From Flavobacteriaceae bacterium (GTDB lineage: Bacteria; Bacteroidota; Bacteroidia; Flavobacteriales; Flavobacteriaceae), in the NCBI GenBank assembly GCA_002728855.1, contig PBWA01000013.1:37827-101826 (forward strand): a stretch of 64,000 nucleotides of DNA, given 5' to 3'. Shown in pieces: positions 29,557 to 40,645 of this stretch. The stretch's first letter is position 1. Every line of letters begins with the position of its first letter. Position numbers and translations under genes: made by a program. The notes below the pieces were generated by a model. The model was not told where the DNA came from. It saw only the letters and a program-made list of their open reading frames with translations, and did not search any database.

Positions 29557-30540
29557 TTAGACTAGATAGAAAAAAGTAAATACAAAAACCCAGACCAAAT
29601 CAACAAAATGCCAGTAAAGTCCAACTTTTTCGACCATATCATAGTGACCTCTTTTTTCATAAGTACCAAGTATTATATTGAAAAATATAATAATATTTAA
29701 GACTACTCCAGAAAAAACGTGGAATCCATGAAAACCAGTGATAAAGAAAAAGAAATCAGCAAAGAGTGGATTACCATATTCATTTCTGACTAAATTAGCT
29801 CCTTCAACAACTAGTGTTGCAGAGTCTATTTTTCTCAATGATTCATCTCTGGTCAAAATAATTTTTTTTCCATTCTCATCAACTTTTTGAATTCTTATAA
29901 GAATATTTGGATTAGCTCTAAATCCTTTTTTAACTTCTTCAATTGAAAATTGAGGTAAAGATTTTTCTGTTTGAAACCATATGCCATCATTTTTTTTCTG
30001 AGTTGATCTTTCAGTAGGAATTTCAATAGCAAAATCAGATAAAGAAACTCTTTTATTATCTTCAGCGCTAAGGAACTGTAAAATTTGTCCTCCTCTTGTT
30101 TCAACTGCTCCATATTCTCCTTTTATAAAATTTTTCCATTCCCAGGCTTGAGAACCAACAAAAATAGCTCCTCCAATGATAGTCAAAAGCATATAAAATG
30201 CCGTTTTAGATTTATTCATATGATGGCCAGCATCAACAGCTAAAACCATTGTAACTGATGAAAATATTAGTATAAATGTCATTAATGCAACATAATACAT
30301 TGGTGCATCAACTCCATGAAGAAATGGGAAGTGAGTGAAAACTTCATCAGCGATAGGCCAAGAATCTATGTATTTAAATCGTGAAAAACCATAAGAAACG
30401 AGAAATCCAGAAAAGGTAAGTGCGTCTGATACTATAAAAAACCACATCATTATCTTACCATAACCTGCATTTAGGGGTTTTTGATCTCCACCATCCCATA
30501 CATTCGCCTCTTCATAAGATTTTGGAACAGATACGGCCAT
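29557..30540 (-). CDS. Cytochrome c oxidase subunit III with extended soluble insertion
   Basis: GKIMMWFFIVSDALTFSGFLVSYGF; FFFITGFHGFHVFSGVVLNIIIF; VEKVGLYWHFVDLVWVFVFTFFYLV. Confidence 0.93.
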   Translation of the reverse strand: MAVSVPKSYEEANVWDGGDQKPLNAGYGKIMMWFFIVSDALTFSGFLVSYGFSRFKYIDSWPIADEVFTHFPFLHGVDAPMYYVALMTFILIFSSVTMVLAVDAGHHMNKSKTAFYMLLTIIGGAIFVGSQAWEWKNFIKGEYGAVETRGGQILQFLSAEDNKRVSLSDFAIEIPTERSTQKKNDGIWFQTEKSLPQFSIEEVKKGFRANPNILIRIQKVDENGKKIILTRDESLRKIDSATLVVEGANLVRNEYGNPLFADFFFFITGFHGFHVFSGVVLNIIIFFNIILGTYEKRGHYDMVEKVGLYWHFVDLVWVFVFTFFYLV

Positions 30541-30572
30541 TAGGTTAAATTTAGGTTACAAATTTAAATATT

Positions 30573-31145
30573 TTAATGGTAAAGCTTCACAAATAAGAAT
30601 AAATATATCCACAAAAATCCAAGAAAATGCCAGAATGTATGGGCAAGTTCAAAGCCAACTTTATTTCCGCCAATATATTTACCAAAAGATAAATTATAAT
30701 ATACAACAACCAGGCTAATAAAACCTGCTAATAGATGAGCCAAATGAAGCAGAACTAAAACATATAGATAAGAGGTAGTTACTGAACTTTCAGCCCCAGT
30801 AAAATAAAATCCTTGATCAATAATTGAATTAAAACCTCTAAACTGAAATAGAACAAAAAAGATTGCAGAAATAAAAGTGATCAAAAGAAAAATTTTTGAA
30901 GACTTTATTTGTTCAGCTTTTAGTTTATTTTTTGATAGATAAAAAAATAAGCTGCTTAGTATTATTAATATGGTACTTATTAAAAAATCATTTGGAATTA
31001 TAAAATCTGAAAGCCAATCTGCCCTTTTACTGCTTACTATAAATGCACTAGTTAGTCCTGCAAAAGTCATGGAAATGCTAATCATTCCAATCCAGAGCAT
31101 CATTTTTTTTGCTCTACCCATTTTTATATTAATATCATTACTCAT
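30573..31145 (-). CDS. Cytochrome c oxidase subunit III (second, compact copy)
   Basis: Multi-TM; YLYVLVLLHLAHLLAGFISLVVVYYN; FELAHTFWHFLGFLWIYLFLFVKLYH. Confidence 0.92.
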   Translation of the reverse strand: MSNDINIKMGRAKKMMLWIGMISISMTFAGLTSAFIVSSKRADWLSDFIIPNDFLISTILIILSSLFFYLSKNKLKAEQIKSSKIFLLITFISAIFFVLFQFRGFNSIIDQGFYFTGAESSVTTSYLYVLVLLHLAHLLAGFISLVVVYYNLSFGKYIGGNKVGFELAHTFWHFLGFLWIYLFLFVKLYH

Positions 31146-31154
31146 AATTATTTC

Positions 31155-32063
31155 TTATAAAAATTTATCAATAACATAAATTATCTGTAGTGAAGTAATA
31201 TAAACAATACTAAAACCCATGAGTTTTTTTGCAGATAATTTGTCTTTTATTTGCATTAACTTTAAAGAAAAAAATAAAAAGAAAAATCCCAAAACAATAA
31301 TAAGCGAAGCAGCTGGTAATGACAAGCTTAAATTCCCTGAATATGATATCACTGGAGTTAAGGAAATGATAATTGTCCATAACGTGTAAAAAACTATTTG
31401 AAATGCAGATGCGTTATCTCTTTTACCACTGGGAAGCATTTTAAAACCAGCTTTTTTATAATCATCGTCCATCATCCATCCAATAGCCCAAAAATGTGGA
31501 AATTGCCAAAAAAATTGTATCATAAATAATATTCCGGGTTCAATGCCAAATTCTCCAGTTGCTGCAACCCAACCTAACATAAATGGAATTGCTCCTGGAA
31601 AAGCTCCAACAAAAACAGATAATGGTGTTACTGTTTTTAGAGGGGTATATATACAAGTATATATCAAGATTGAAATAATGCTGAAAAATGCTGTCTCAAG
31701 ATTTATACTGTAAAGAAAAAATGTACCCACTAATGAAAGAATTATTCCTAATATTATTGCCATTGAATTAGACATTCTATTAGAGGGTAAAGGGCGATTT
31801 TTAGTTCTATCCATTAATCCGTCCTTTTCCCTTTCTATTAATTGATTAAAAATACTAGAGGCACCAGCCATAAAATATCCTCCAATTGAAAGCAAAAGCA
31901 ATATGAAAAAATCAATCTTATCGGCGCCTAAAAAATATCCAGCAATTGAAGAAAATACAATACTAAATGACAATCTAATTTTTGTCAATTGCATCAAATT
32001 GATGAGGAAAGATAAAAGACTGAAAGAAATCGTTTTTGATTGCTCTATTTGAGTATTTATCAT
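31155..32063 (-). CDS. ctaB: Protoheme IX farnesyltransferase
   Basis: SSIFNQLIEREKDGLMDRTKNRPLPSNRMS; AFPGAIPFMLGWVAATGE; UbiA-type TM pattern. Confidence 0.94.
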   Translation of the reverse strand: MINTQIEQSKTISFSLLSFLINLMQLTKIRLSFSIVFSSIAGYFLGADKIDFFILLLLSIGGYFMAGASSIFNQLIEREKDGLMDRTKNRPLPSNRMSNSMAIILGIILSLVGTFFLYSINLETAFFSIISILIYTCIYTPLKTVTPLSVFVGAFPGAIPFMLGWVAATGEFGIEPGILFMIQFFWQFPHFWAIGWMMDDDYKKAGFKMLPSGKRDNASAFQIVFYTLWTIIISLTPVISYSGNLSLSLPAASLIIVLGFFFLFFSLKLMQIKDKLSAKKLMGFSIVYITSLQIIYVIDKFL

Positions 32064-32107
32064 CTATGAAAACTTCCTAAAAAAGGTTTGAAATTATTCT
32101 AAAAAAA

Positions 32108-32821
32108 CTATTGTAATCTAAATGTTATAGGTATGCTAAATGGAACTCTAACTGCTCTCCCTCTTTGTTTGCCTGGAATCATTCTTGGCAACCTACCTAT
32201 AATTCTCTCTGCTTCACCTTCAAGATTTTTGTCAGGTCCTCTGGATCTAACATTAATAATACTTCCATCAGTTGATATTACAAAACTAACATAAACCCTT
32301 CCTTGAATACCCATCTCTTGAGCAATTTCTGGGTATCTAAAATTCTTTTTTATATGTTGATTAATTCTTTCTTGAAAACATTCTCTCCTTTTACTTTTTG
32401 CAACTCTTTCACAACCTGGATATATTGGAACATCCTCAATAACGGCGAATGGGACGTCAATATCATCATCAAATTCTTCAACTTCAATTTCTTCAACCTC
32501 AACAATATCATCTTGATCTGTTTCTGTAGATTCAATTATGGTTTCCTCTACCTCTTCTTCATCTTCAACAACTTCTATAATCTCAGGAGCTGGTGGGGGT
32601 GGTGGGGGTGGGGGTGGTGGTATTTTTAATTGTTCAGTAATAGGAACCTCTTCATCATCGTCTTCATCAACATTTAAAGCTTCATAGTCATAATTAGACC
32701 TATCATATGTCTTATACTCAATTGCTCTCCATGAAATGAATAAAACAAAGGTTAAACCAATTACAAAGTAGAGACTACTGTTTTTTGACAAGTCTGCCTT
32801 TGGATTTTTTTTTGGCTCCAT
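32108..32821 (-). CDS. TonB family energy transducer
   Basis: Single N-terminal TM, IPPPPPPPPPPAPE proline tract, acidic stretch, C-terminal TonB domain YPEIAQEMGIQGRVYVSFVISTDGSI. Confidence 0.93.
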   Translation of the reverse strand: MEPKKNPKADLSKNSSLYFVIGLTFVLFISWRAIEYKTYDRSNYDYEALNVDEDDDEEVPITEQLKIPPPPPPPPPPAPEIIEVVEDEEEVEETIIESTETDQDDIVEVEEIEVEEFDDDIDVPFAVIEDVPIYPGCERVAKSKRRECFQERINQHIKKNFRYPEIAQEMGIQGRVYVSFVISTDGSIINVRSRGPDKNLEGEAERIIGRLPRMIPGKQRGRAVRVPFSIPITFRLQ

Positions 32822-32890
32822 TCAAGTTTAAGTTTACAAGCGCTAATCTATGAAAAAATGGATTATAAACAAACAACTAATTTTTATATA

Positions 32891-33292
32891 TCATCCACCT
32901 ATAATATTTTTATAGGCATTACTGTCAAGAAGCTGATTTATTTGATCAATATCTTCAATCTTAATCTTAATAATCCATCCAGATTCATAGGGTTCATTAT
33001 TAATAATCTCAGGTGACTCTTCAAGAGCTGAATTAACTTCTAATATTTCTCCAGTAATAGGCATGAAAAGATCAGAAACTGTTTTCACTGCTTCTACTGT
33101 TCCAAAAACGGAATCTTTTTCGACGATATCCCCAATTGTGTTAATCTCAACATAAACAATATCTCCTAATTCACTCTGGGCAAAATCAGTAATTCCAACA
33201 GTAGCTATTTCACCGTCTATTTTGACCCACTCATGGTCATTTGTATATTTTAGTTTATCAGGGATGTTCATAATTTTAACTGATTTTGGCAA
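32891..33292 (-). CDS. gcvH: Glycine cleavage system H protein
   Basis: LKYTNDHEWVKIDGEIATVGITDFAQSELGDIVYVEI; FGTVEAVKTVSDLFMPITGE (lipoyl-lysine site). Confidence 0.96.
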   Translation of the reverse strand: MPKSVKIMNIPDKLKYTNDHEWVKIDGEIATVGITDFAQSELGDIVYVEINTIGDIVEKDSVFGTVEAVKTVSDLFMPITGEILEVNSALEESPEIINNEPYESGWIIKIKIEDIDQINQLLDSNAYKNIIGG

Positions 33293-33309
33293 ATGTAATA
33301 GATTTGTAA

Positions 33310-36300
33310 TTAGTTGCCAAAATTGTACCTTAAAGTAATACCAGATCTTATCGAATTTTGTGGGAATGCAGTCGATATAGCAAATTTTGAAAAATTATGA
33401 TCATAAAAAAATAAACTGGTCAAATTTCTAGAAAGCGCATAATCAGCTGTAACCTTAATAGACATAATTGTTTGTCCTGCTGTTACTTGGTTACTGTCAT
33501 ATTCTAAATTTCTTAACACCGTTATATTTTCTCTCAAAGAAAAATCTGCTTTCAAATTTAAGTCTCCACTGAGAATAAATCTTCTACCTCCTATATTACT
33601 TCTAACTCTTAGATCCTTAATCCTATATCCTAATCCTAATATATATTCGTTGCCATTAGATTCAGTAATAAGGTTATTATCTAAACTCAAAGAAAGAGCC
33701 CTATCTTTTTTTATTTCTGCCAAAATCTTCAAAGAATTATTAAATTCAAGATCTAATCTGGCAAGCGGATTAAATTGTTCAACCAAGTTTACATTTGAAA
33801 ATAATTTAGGTGTTAAGAAGTTCCCTTGTCTATCTCTCAAAAAAGGATTGAATGGATCATATTCTAAATTTGATTGAAAATTAGTTATGGTATAACTTGC
33901 ACGATATCCATGAGATAAAGAAACTCTTCTAAAAAGTTTTTTAATTACCTCCAATTTAGAAAATCCCGAATATTTTAAATTCCAATTTGGTAAAGGAGTT
34001 TTATTCATTGGATCCAAACCAATTCGATTAACATTAGTTCCTGTATAAGCAGATAAAAATGAATTTATTAAAACTTCTTGATGATTTTTCCCATAACCAA
34101 ATGGGTAACCTTCATTGTCAAACTGATCCTGAAATAGTATATTTCTGTTTGAGAATCTTTTTGCCATAAATAATAAATTTTTTCTAAAATTTTCAAAATT
34201 TGAATTCTTTATACCATCTTTATCTCTAAAAGAAGTTCCAATCATAACAGTAGATACTCCAAAATTTCCATATTTATTTGAATTTAAGTTGATATACTCC
34301 TGATTTTCAATACGGAAATTTTCAGATAAGTTTTCCGAATAGTTACTTTCCATATTTAAATCAATAACTAAATCTTTCAGAGGATTTATTTGAGCGACTA
34401 ATCTAAATTTATTATTATGGATTTGCTCGAAAGCTTCATTAAAATTCGGGAATTTAGTCAACCAGCCTCTTCTTGCAGACTCATATCTAATATCTGCCTG
34501 GCTACCCATTGTAAAGCCAAAAGAAGGGTCTAGAGTTCCCATAAAGCCAATCCCTTGAAGATACCCAGGCAAAACCTTCCCGTTATTTTCAGAATAATTA
34601 ATTTGCACTCTTCTAAATAAAGATAGAAAATCAATTAATTCAGTTGCCACTCTTTTTATACCTCCTATTTTTTTTCGTTCTTTTCCATCATTTGATAAAC
34701 CCATTATTTGATATAATTTATTGAAAGAAATTGAAGCTGATAAAACTTTCGTGTTAGCATTTTGAATTGTATTAACTCTTCCTAAAAGTTCTCCATTATC
34801 GTTTTCTACATTTGCCAAAGCATCAGAACCTCTTTGCCAGTTGAAATCCCCCGTATAACTATAGCTAGCATCAATAAAACTAAGAAAAGGAAAATAGTTA
34901 AACGGTATCTTGTAATTTAAGGTTGCTGATTGAAAGTGTCGATTGGTTTCTCCTGTATTCCATATACCGTCCCATATACCCAAGGTTTTATCAATATTAT
35001 TAGGGTCTTCATTATTTTGATCATTAATAAAATTTTTAATTATGTTATTATTTGACGCTTGGAATGTAAGTCTCAATGATTTTGTCAAATTATGATTTAA
35101 ATTATATGACCAATCAAAAAGATAATTTCTCAATTGTAAATCTGGTAAACTAATTTGATTAGACGCATCTACTCCTTCCATATAAATTTGTCTAAATCTT
35201 TGGCTTTTAAAATCTCGACTTATACTAGAGGTTATAGCAATCAAGTCTGGCAATAAATTAAAATTTAATTCTTTCAGCCAATCCCAATACTCTTTTTTAT
35301 CAAATAATTTTGAATTCTTAAACAAATAAAACTCTAATGGCTTGAACCTATATCCATAATTTGCTCCCATTTGAAGACTAAGGTCCTTCTGATTTTCTAT
35401 CTCATAATCGTTATGTTTCACCTCGTTATAGGAATATGAAAAATCAAAATTTTCAGGGCTATAAAACCTTTGCTTAGAATTCCCTGAAGAGTTTTTTCTA
35501 ACGCCTATAAGATTTATACTTTTCCTTTTTGTGTAAAAAACTGCCTGATCTTTTATTGAGTCTCTTTGAGTTGATCTTTCGCTTGAGTCCATCCGATCTT
35601 TAAGTAAAATATCTTGATAAAAAGGGTCATATTCTGGGGTCAAGAATTCCTCTCCTAAATTAATGCTAAGTGGAACTTGTAATCCCCATTTCTCAGGAAA
35701 CACTTTCCCTAAATTAATTTCTGAAACAATATCATATTGCTTCATATCCTCTCGATTACTTTGATTTGGACTTTGGTCAATTGCTCCAAAGCCAATAGTA
35801 GAGAGTCGCCCAGTTGCAGAAAGAGATGCAAAATCAGCAATATTAGCATCAAGTGTACTTATAGTGGCCCATCCATCTTTTCTTTCTATACCAGCTATTC
35901 TTAATTCATTAAACCAAACTTCGCCACAAAGAATATTACCTAAATCTTTGGATGGATTTTTTAATCCAATCATTAATGTTTTTATAGAACCCAATGAAGG
36001 ATTCCCCTTAACAGAAAACTTATATTTTTTAGCTCCAGGTAAATTACCAATTGAACTAAATTCCTGAATAAAATTCATCTCCTCATCAAAATATGATGCT
36101 TGATTCAAAAATCCTTTACTCAGTGACTTAGCTTTAAGTTTTGAAAGTAGTGAAATTGGAACGTCAATAGAATTTGACTCAGGATGCCATACTTCCTCTG
36201 CACTTAATCTATTGGCACTATCTTCCTGATAGCTTGATGGTTTAAGGGGAATTTCAATTTGATAATAGTTGTCCTTAAAGTCAGAGCCTAGTCGAATAAA

Positions 36301-39300
36301 TGCAACTATTCGATTATCATAATCCCCGTCTATCCCGTCTCCAGGCAATGGATTTTGTCCAAAAATAGATTCAGCGTGTATAAACATTTTTAATGATTTG
36401 TATTGTCTAAAATCAAAATCAACATTTTTATAAACGGCTCGATAATCCATTGGTTGTAATTCACAAACTCTAAAAGATAATGATTGTTCATTTTGACGAA
36501 CAATTGTATTATTATTATTAATCTGCTCTCTTTCAATTTCTGGGGGTAGAACATAATTAATAGGTATCCTGTTTTCATTCTCTAAAATGTTAACTGTGCT
36601 AATATCAACTGTTGTATTTGTATTTTTAGCAATATTATCATTTATAGATTTATTATATCGCCGCCAATCTCCTCTTACCAAATCAAGAGTTCCAAATCTT
36701 AAAACTACTCTCTTGGAAAATCCTCCAAGTACAAGCCTCATAAATCTTATGGATCTTAAATCTTCAATTGAATTAATTGCTTCAAAATAATCACTGAATT
36801 GAGTTTCTTCATAATAGCTTTTTTGAACTGGAATTTTAAATTGAATCCATCTTGTTGTTAATTCGTTTCCGTTAGGTAAAGAAACCTTTACATTTTCTCT
36901 TACGTCAGTTATAAAAGGATGACTTCCAACCCCCATAGATTTCCTTATTGGCACTCTATACTCAAAATAGCTATCAATAGTATTCATACTTTGATCCCGA
37001 TTAATATCTTCTGAATCAGGTTCTGTAGTATTTCCTCTTTGTTCATTTGAAAACTCAACAGGAGAATTTCCATCAGTTCCATTATAATTCTTGTATCTAT
37101 CTAATATAGACCCCTCAGCCTCTCCAAAAAATTCATAATTGTCATTTGCTGGATCATTTTCGGGACCATTAGTGTAAATTTCTCCTTCTTGTTCATCTGA
37201 CAAGCCATCAAGTCCAACATCTTGATAAACTCTATCTTCAGGAATGGTATTAAAAGCATATAGCAATGACTGAGTTGCTGGTACCTTCCCCCATGAAGTG
37301 TCATAAGTTAAATTTGAAGAATTTATCCCGGGCAATCCATTTTCATATTGCTTTCTTCCATCTTTGAGGACATCCTCCGATATATTTCCAAGATGGAAAT
37401 AAAGATTACCTAAATTATCTTTTTCACTTTCAATATCTGAAAAAGTATCAAGTAACCAAAATTCAATAAATTCAACATTTGATTGCTCAAAGTTTGTTGC
37501 ACTTATTGGTCGCATTATTCCTGCCCAATTTTGATCTATTTCATTTTTGAATTGCTCTAAAATTGAATTGTTATAAGGCCCTCTTTCATCAGGATAATAT
37601 GCTAAATCTAAAGTTGTCTGAACAGTTGTTGTGCCTTGAACTAAGTCTTGTTCTGGAAAAATTTCTTTAATAAAAATTCTTCGTGTCTCATTAAATGAAA
37701 TATCATTATTATTTATACCCTGGGGTCTAGAACCAGTGTAGAAAACTGGGTCTATTGAATACCAAGCCATTTTTGCTCTTCCATAACCAGAGGAAATATC
37801 ACCATTGGATTTACCAGAACCTTTAAAGTTTTTATATGGAACACTAGATAAATTCCATGCAGAAAAACCCTTGATATCAATGTTGGTTTGAGCACCTTCA
37901 AAATCATCAATATAAACATTTGATTCTCCCTGTAATTGAGTATTTCTTGGATCCCCAGAAATAAGCCTTGCAACCTCTCCTCTGAATGAAATAATTGACT
38001 TTACATCTGTAGAAATTGTGGGTATCTTATTAACTAAACGAGTAAGAAATGGAGCTTCCGTTGAAAAATTTGTATTTAACCCAACCATTGTATTATTAAC
38101 TGGCTCAGTTCCGTAATTTGCTTTTTGAGTTAAGGGATTTTCACTTAAATTCAGTAAAGTACCACCTATTACTACTTTTTCATTAATCTTGTGAGAAAGA
38201 TTTATCCCTGAAAATCTTTTATTTTGTTGATTAAAAAACGAATTATTTTCAACAGATATATTTATTGGAATATTTGAAGCTTGAAGAGCTGGATCTATAA
38301 TTTTAACTCTTCCTATTTCATAATTTACTGTGTAGTCAATTCCTTCAGTTAAAATCCTTCCACCTGCACTAACCTTGACGGATCCTCTGGGAACATTGAA
38401 GGCTCCTATTGCTATTCCATCTCCCCCCTCAGATTTGTATCTCCCCTTTAATTGAAACTTATTTTTTTCAGAAATCTCCATTGCTGCTGCTTTTGTCAGT
38501 GAATACATTTCTTCAAAAACATAATGCTTCTGATTTGCATTGTATGATTCTTTATTTTTATAACTTTCTTGTTGAGAATTTGGATTGTCTAAAATTTTAA
38601 AAAGATATTCTCCAAAGGGCTCAACAGTTGGGAAAATAATTCTCCCATATCTTGGTTCTATAGTAATTCCAGGCACATAATCAAAAAAACCATCGCCCTC
38701 AGGTTGAGGGTCTCTATAAAAATTAAGTTTATCTAAATTAAAAGTGTTGAGTAAAATTTGATTCTCAAGATTTTCAGGCCAAATTGATTCATCAATAGGA
38801 GAAATATAATTAACCGGTGATGGGTTTGAATAAAGAATATTTAAACGGAAATCTTCCTCGGCGAGCTGAAAAGCTCCGGTATTATATATATTTTTCATCA
38901 TTAAATCCCAAATAGGTTGCCTAACATCAGTGATATTACTTTTTAAAAGCTTAACTATTAAACTATTATTTTTAAGCACCTGTTGATCTTCAGAATTTAT
39001 AGCATATGAAGTCCCTGGAACTCCCATATTAGCAAACTCTCCAACCTGAAACAGCTTCCCGCCAATAGTATATTGGAAAGCAACAGCTAATACCTCATCG
39101 TTACTTAATCTTTGATTTAATGAGATGTATCCTAATTGTTCATTTAAATTGTATTCTGAGGGATTTAATTTCCGTGCGCTTTCTAAAACTGCATAATCAA
39201 ATCCTTCATTAATTTTATCCTTATAAATTCCTAATCCTTCCTCTAACATTGCAATGTCTCTGATACTTTCATTGAGCATTCCCTCAGCTCCTATAGCCTC

Positions 39301-40635
39301 TGGATTTAAAAGATTTACTTCATTACTTGGAGGGCTTAAAATATTGGATGTTAAAATAAAATTAGGGATTTTCTGATTCATTGCTGTTCTATCTGGATTT
39401 GCCTCACCTAAATCTTGAAAACCAACTATATTTCTGATGTTTTGTGTTTGAGATCCTCTATTAGTAATCCACACTTCAACTCTAGTAATCTTAACCGGAG
39501 AGTTTATGTACGGATAAGTCTTAAGAAATTTTTCATAGTTATCTCTAAAATAATGTGCTAAAAAATAATGCCTATCCTCTTCATAATCCAGAGCAAAAAA
39601 GTCAAAATCTTGCATTGTTCCTCCTCCCTGCGCAATAAGATTTTGAGATTGAGATCTTTGCTCTGAAAATACACCTGTTAATGTCGTTTTGCCAAATTTT
39701 AAATCAGCTCTCACGCCAAATAAATTTTGAGCACCCTGAATTAAATTACTATTTAAGGGCATACTTATGTTCCCAATATTTATATTTTGAATTATTGCAT
39801 CTTCAGTTACTTTTCCGTTCAAATAATCACTAACATCATTTCCAATCCCTAAAATAGGATCATCTGATGATCTTAGACTTTTAATTTTCTCTTTGGCTTC
39901 TTCTAAAGTGCTGTTAAAATCTCCTATTTTTTGAGCTGTATTTTGAACTTTTGTGCTCAGATTTGAATTTTCAGGAATAATTTTACTAAGATCCTCAAAT
40001 CTTGGAGGGTTAAATTCAACCCTAACTAAATTTTGAAAATCAAAGGTGGATTCTGTATCATAATTTGCTGTAATTTGTAGGCGCTCTCCAATGTTTCCAA
40101 GTAGACTTAAGCTAATTCTCTGATCAAAATCAAATCCAAAACTGCTTCGATTTCTGGGGGAAGCAGCTGGATTATCATTTTTCTGGTAGCGAACTCCCAA
40201 ATCAATTCCAACTGAACCCTTAGGGGTAATATCTATTTTACTACTTCCAAAAACTGATTGAAAAAATTTGCTGTTAACGTATAGCTCAGGTAATAAATTT
40301 TTTTGTAGCTCCTTGATATTTTCAGCACCACCAGTAATTACCGAAACTTTTTCTTTAAAGTATAATTTTATTTGCTCGGATAACCTGAATTTTTCAAATT
40401 CATCTGGTGTTAAAACTAAAGGTACATTTATGGAATAATCATCTATTGTTTCTGAAAATATATATAATCCTGAGCTGGGATCATAAATATAATTGGAAAT
40501 TATGCTTGATGGTTTTGAAAATTGATACTTTGAAAGGTCATAAGTTGATTCAACACTTTGCCCAAATAAGAAGTTCTTCCCTAGTAGGAAGAATAGAAAT
40601 AAAGTTAATATATAACTGTTCTTTTTTTCTAACAA
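33310..40635 (-). CDS. sprA: T9SS translocon protein SprA/Sov
   Basis: 2441 aa, large beta-rich outer membrane protein; VSVDLGVRYQKN-like repeats, NVYIDDFEGAQTNIDIKG, RVEVWITNRG; C-terminal ITLRYNFGN; between ruvA and gcvH. Confidence 0.92.
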   Translation of the reverse strand: MLEKKNSYILTLFLFFLLGKNFLFGQSVESTYDLSKYQFSKPSSIISNYIYDPSSGLYIFSETIDDYSINVPLVLTPDEFEKFRLSEQIKLYFKEKVSVITGGAENIKELQKNLLPELYVNSKFFQSVFGSSKIDITPKGSVGIDLGVRYQKNDNPAASPRNRSSFGFDFDQRISLSLLGNIGERLQITANYDTESTFDFQNLVRVEFNPPRFEDLSKIIPENSNLSTKVQNTAQKIGDFNSTLEEAKEKIKSLRSSDDPILGIGNDVSDYLNGKVTEDAIIQNINIGNISMPLNSNLIQGAQNLFGVRADLKFGKTTLTGVFSEQRSQSQNLIAQGGGTMQDFDFFALDYEEDRHYFLAHYFRDNYEKFLKTYPYINSPVKITRVEVWITNRGSQTQNIRNIVGFQDLGEANPDRTAMNQKIPNFILTSNILSPPSNEVNLLNPEAIGAEGMLNESIRDIAMLEEGLGIYKDKINEGFDYAVLESARKLNPSEYNLNEQLGYISLNQRLSNDEVLAVAFQYTIGGKLFQVGEFANMGVPGTSYAINSEDQQVLKNNSLIVKLLKSNITDVRQPIWDLMMKNIYNTGAFQLAEEDFRLNILYSNPSPVNYISPIDESIWPENLENQILLNTFNLDKLNFYRDPQPEGDGFFDYVPGITIEPRYGRIIFPTVEPFGEYLFKILDNPNSQQESYKNKESYNANQKHYVFEEMYSLTKAAAMEISEKNKFQLKGRYKSEGGDGIAIGAFNVPRGSVKVSAGGRILTEGIDYTVNYEIGRVKIIDPALQASNIPINISVENNSFFNQQNKRFSGINLSHKINEKVVIGGTLLNLSENPLTQKANYGTEPVNNTMVGLNTNFSTEAPFLTRLVNKIPTISTDVKSIISFRGEVARLISGDPRNTQLQGESNVYIDDFEGAQTNIDIKGFSAWNLSSVPYKNFKGSGKSNGDISSGYGRAKMAWYSIDPVFYTGSRPQGINNNDISFNETRRIFIKEIFPEQDLVQGTTTVQTTLDLAYYPDERGPYNNSILEQFKNEIDQNWAGIMRPISATNFEQSNVEFIEFWLLDTFSDIESEKDNLGNLYFHLGNISEDVLKDGRKQYENGLPGINSSNLTYDTSWGKVPATQSLLYAFNTIPEDRVYQDVGLDGLSDEQEGEIYTNGPENDPANDNYEFFGEAEGSILDRYKNYNGTDGNSPVEFSNEQRGNTTEPDSEDINRDQSMNTIDSYFEYRVPIRKSMGVGSHPFITDVRENVKVSLPNGNELTTRWIQFKIPVQKSYYEETQFSDYFEAINSIEDLRSIRFMRLVLGGFSKRVVLRFGTLDLVRGDWRRYNKSINDNIAKNTNTTVDISTVNILENENRIPINYVLPPEIEREQINNNNTIVRQNEQSLSFRVCELQPMDYRAVYKNVDFDFRQYKSLKMFIHAESIFGQNPLPGDGIDGDYDNRIVAFIRLGSDFKDNYYQIEIPLKPSSYQEDSANRLSAEEVWHPESNSIDVPISLLSKLKAKSLSKGFLNQASYFDEEMNFIQEFSSIGNLPGAKKYKFSVKGNPSLGSIKTLMIGLKNPSKDLGNILCGEVWFNELRIAGIERKDGWATISTLDANIADFASLSATGRLSTIGFGAIDQSPNQSNREDMKQYDIVSEINLGKVFPEKWGLQVPLSINLGEEFLTPEYDPFYQDILLKDRMDSSERSTQRDSIKDQAVFYTKRKSINLIGVRKNSSGNSKQRFYSPENFDFSYSYNEVKHNDYEIENQKDLSLQMGANYGYRFKPLEFYLFKNSKLFDKKEYWDWLKELNFNLLPDLIAITSSISRDFKSQRFRQIYMEGVDASNQISLPDLQLRNYLFDWSYNLNHNLTKSLRLTFQASNNNIIKNFINDQNNEDPNNIDKTLGIWDGIWNTGETNRHFQSATLNYKIPFNYFPFLSFIDASYSYTGDFNWQRGSDALANVENDNGELLGRVNTIQNANTKVLSASISFNKLYQIMGLSNDGKERKKIGGIKRVATELIDFLSLFRRVQINYSENNGKVLPGYLQGIGFMGTLDPSFGFTMGSQADIRYESARRGWLTKFPNFNEAFEQIHNNKFRLVAQINPLKDLVIDLNMESNYSENLSENFRIENQEYINLNSNKYGNFGVSTVMIGTSFRDKDGIKNSNFENFRKNLLFMAKRFSNRNILFQDQFDNEGYPFGYGKNHQEVLINSFLSAYTGTNVNRIGLDPMNKTPLPNWNLKYSGFSKLEVIKKLFRRVSLSHGYRASYTITNFQSNLEYDPFNPFLRDRQGNFLTPKLFSNVNLVEQFNPLARLDLEFNNSLKILAEIKKDRALSLSLDNNLITESNGNEYILGLGYRIKDLRVRSNIGGRRFILSGDLNLKADFSLRENITVLRNLEYDSNQVTAGQTIMSIKVTADYALSRNLTSLFFYDHNFSKFAISTAFPQNSIRSGITLRYNFGN

Positions 40636-40645
40636 TCAAAGACTT

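Noticed and set aside
32822-32890. A VanZ-family gene expected between gcvH and tonB in flavobacteria
   Set aside because: Only ~70 bp separate the two genes, so it is absent here. My expectation of its usual position is from memory, so I do not claim a specific loss event.
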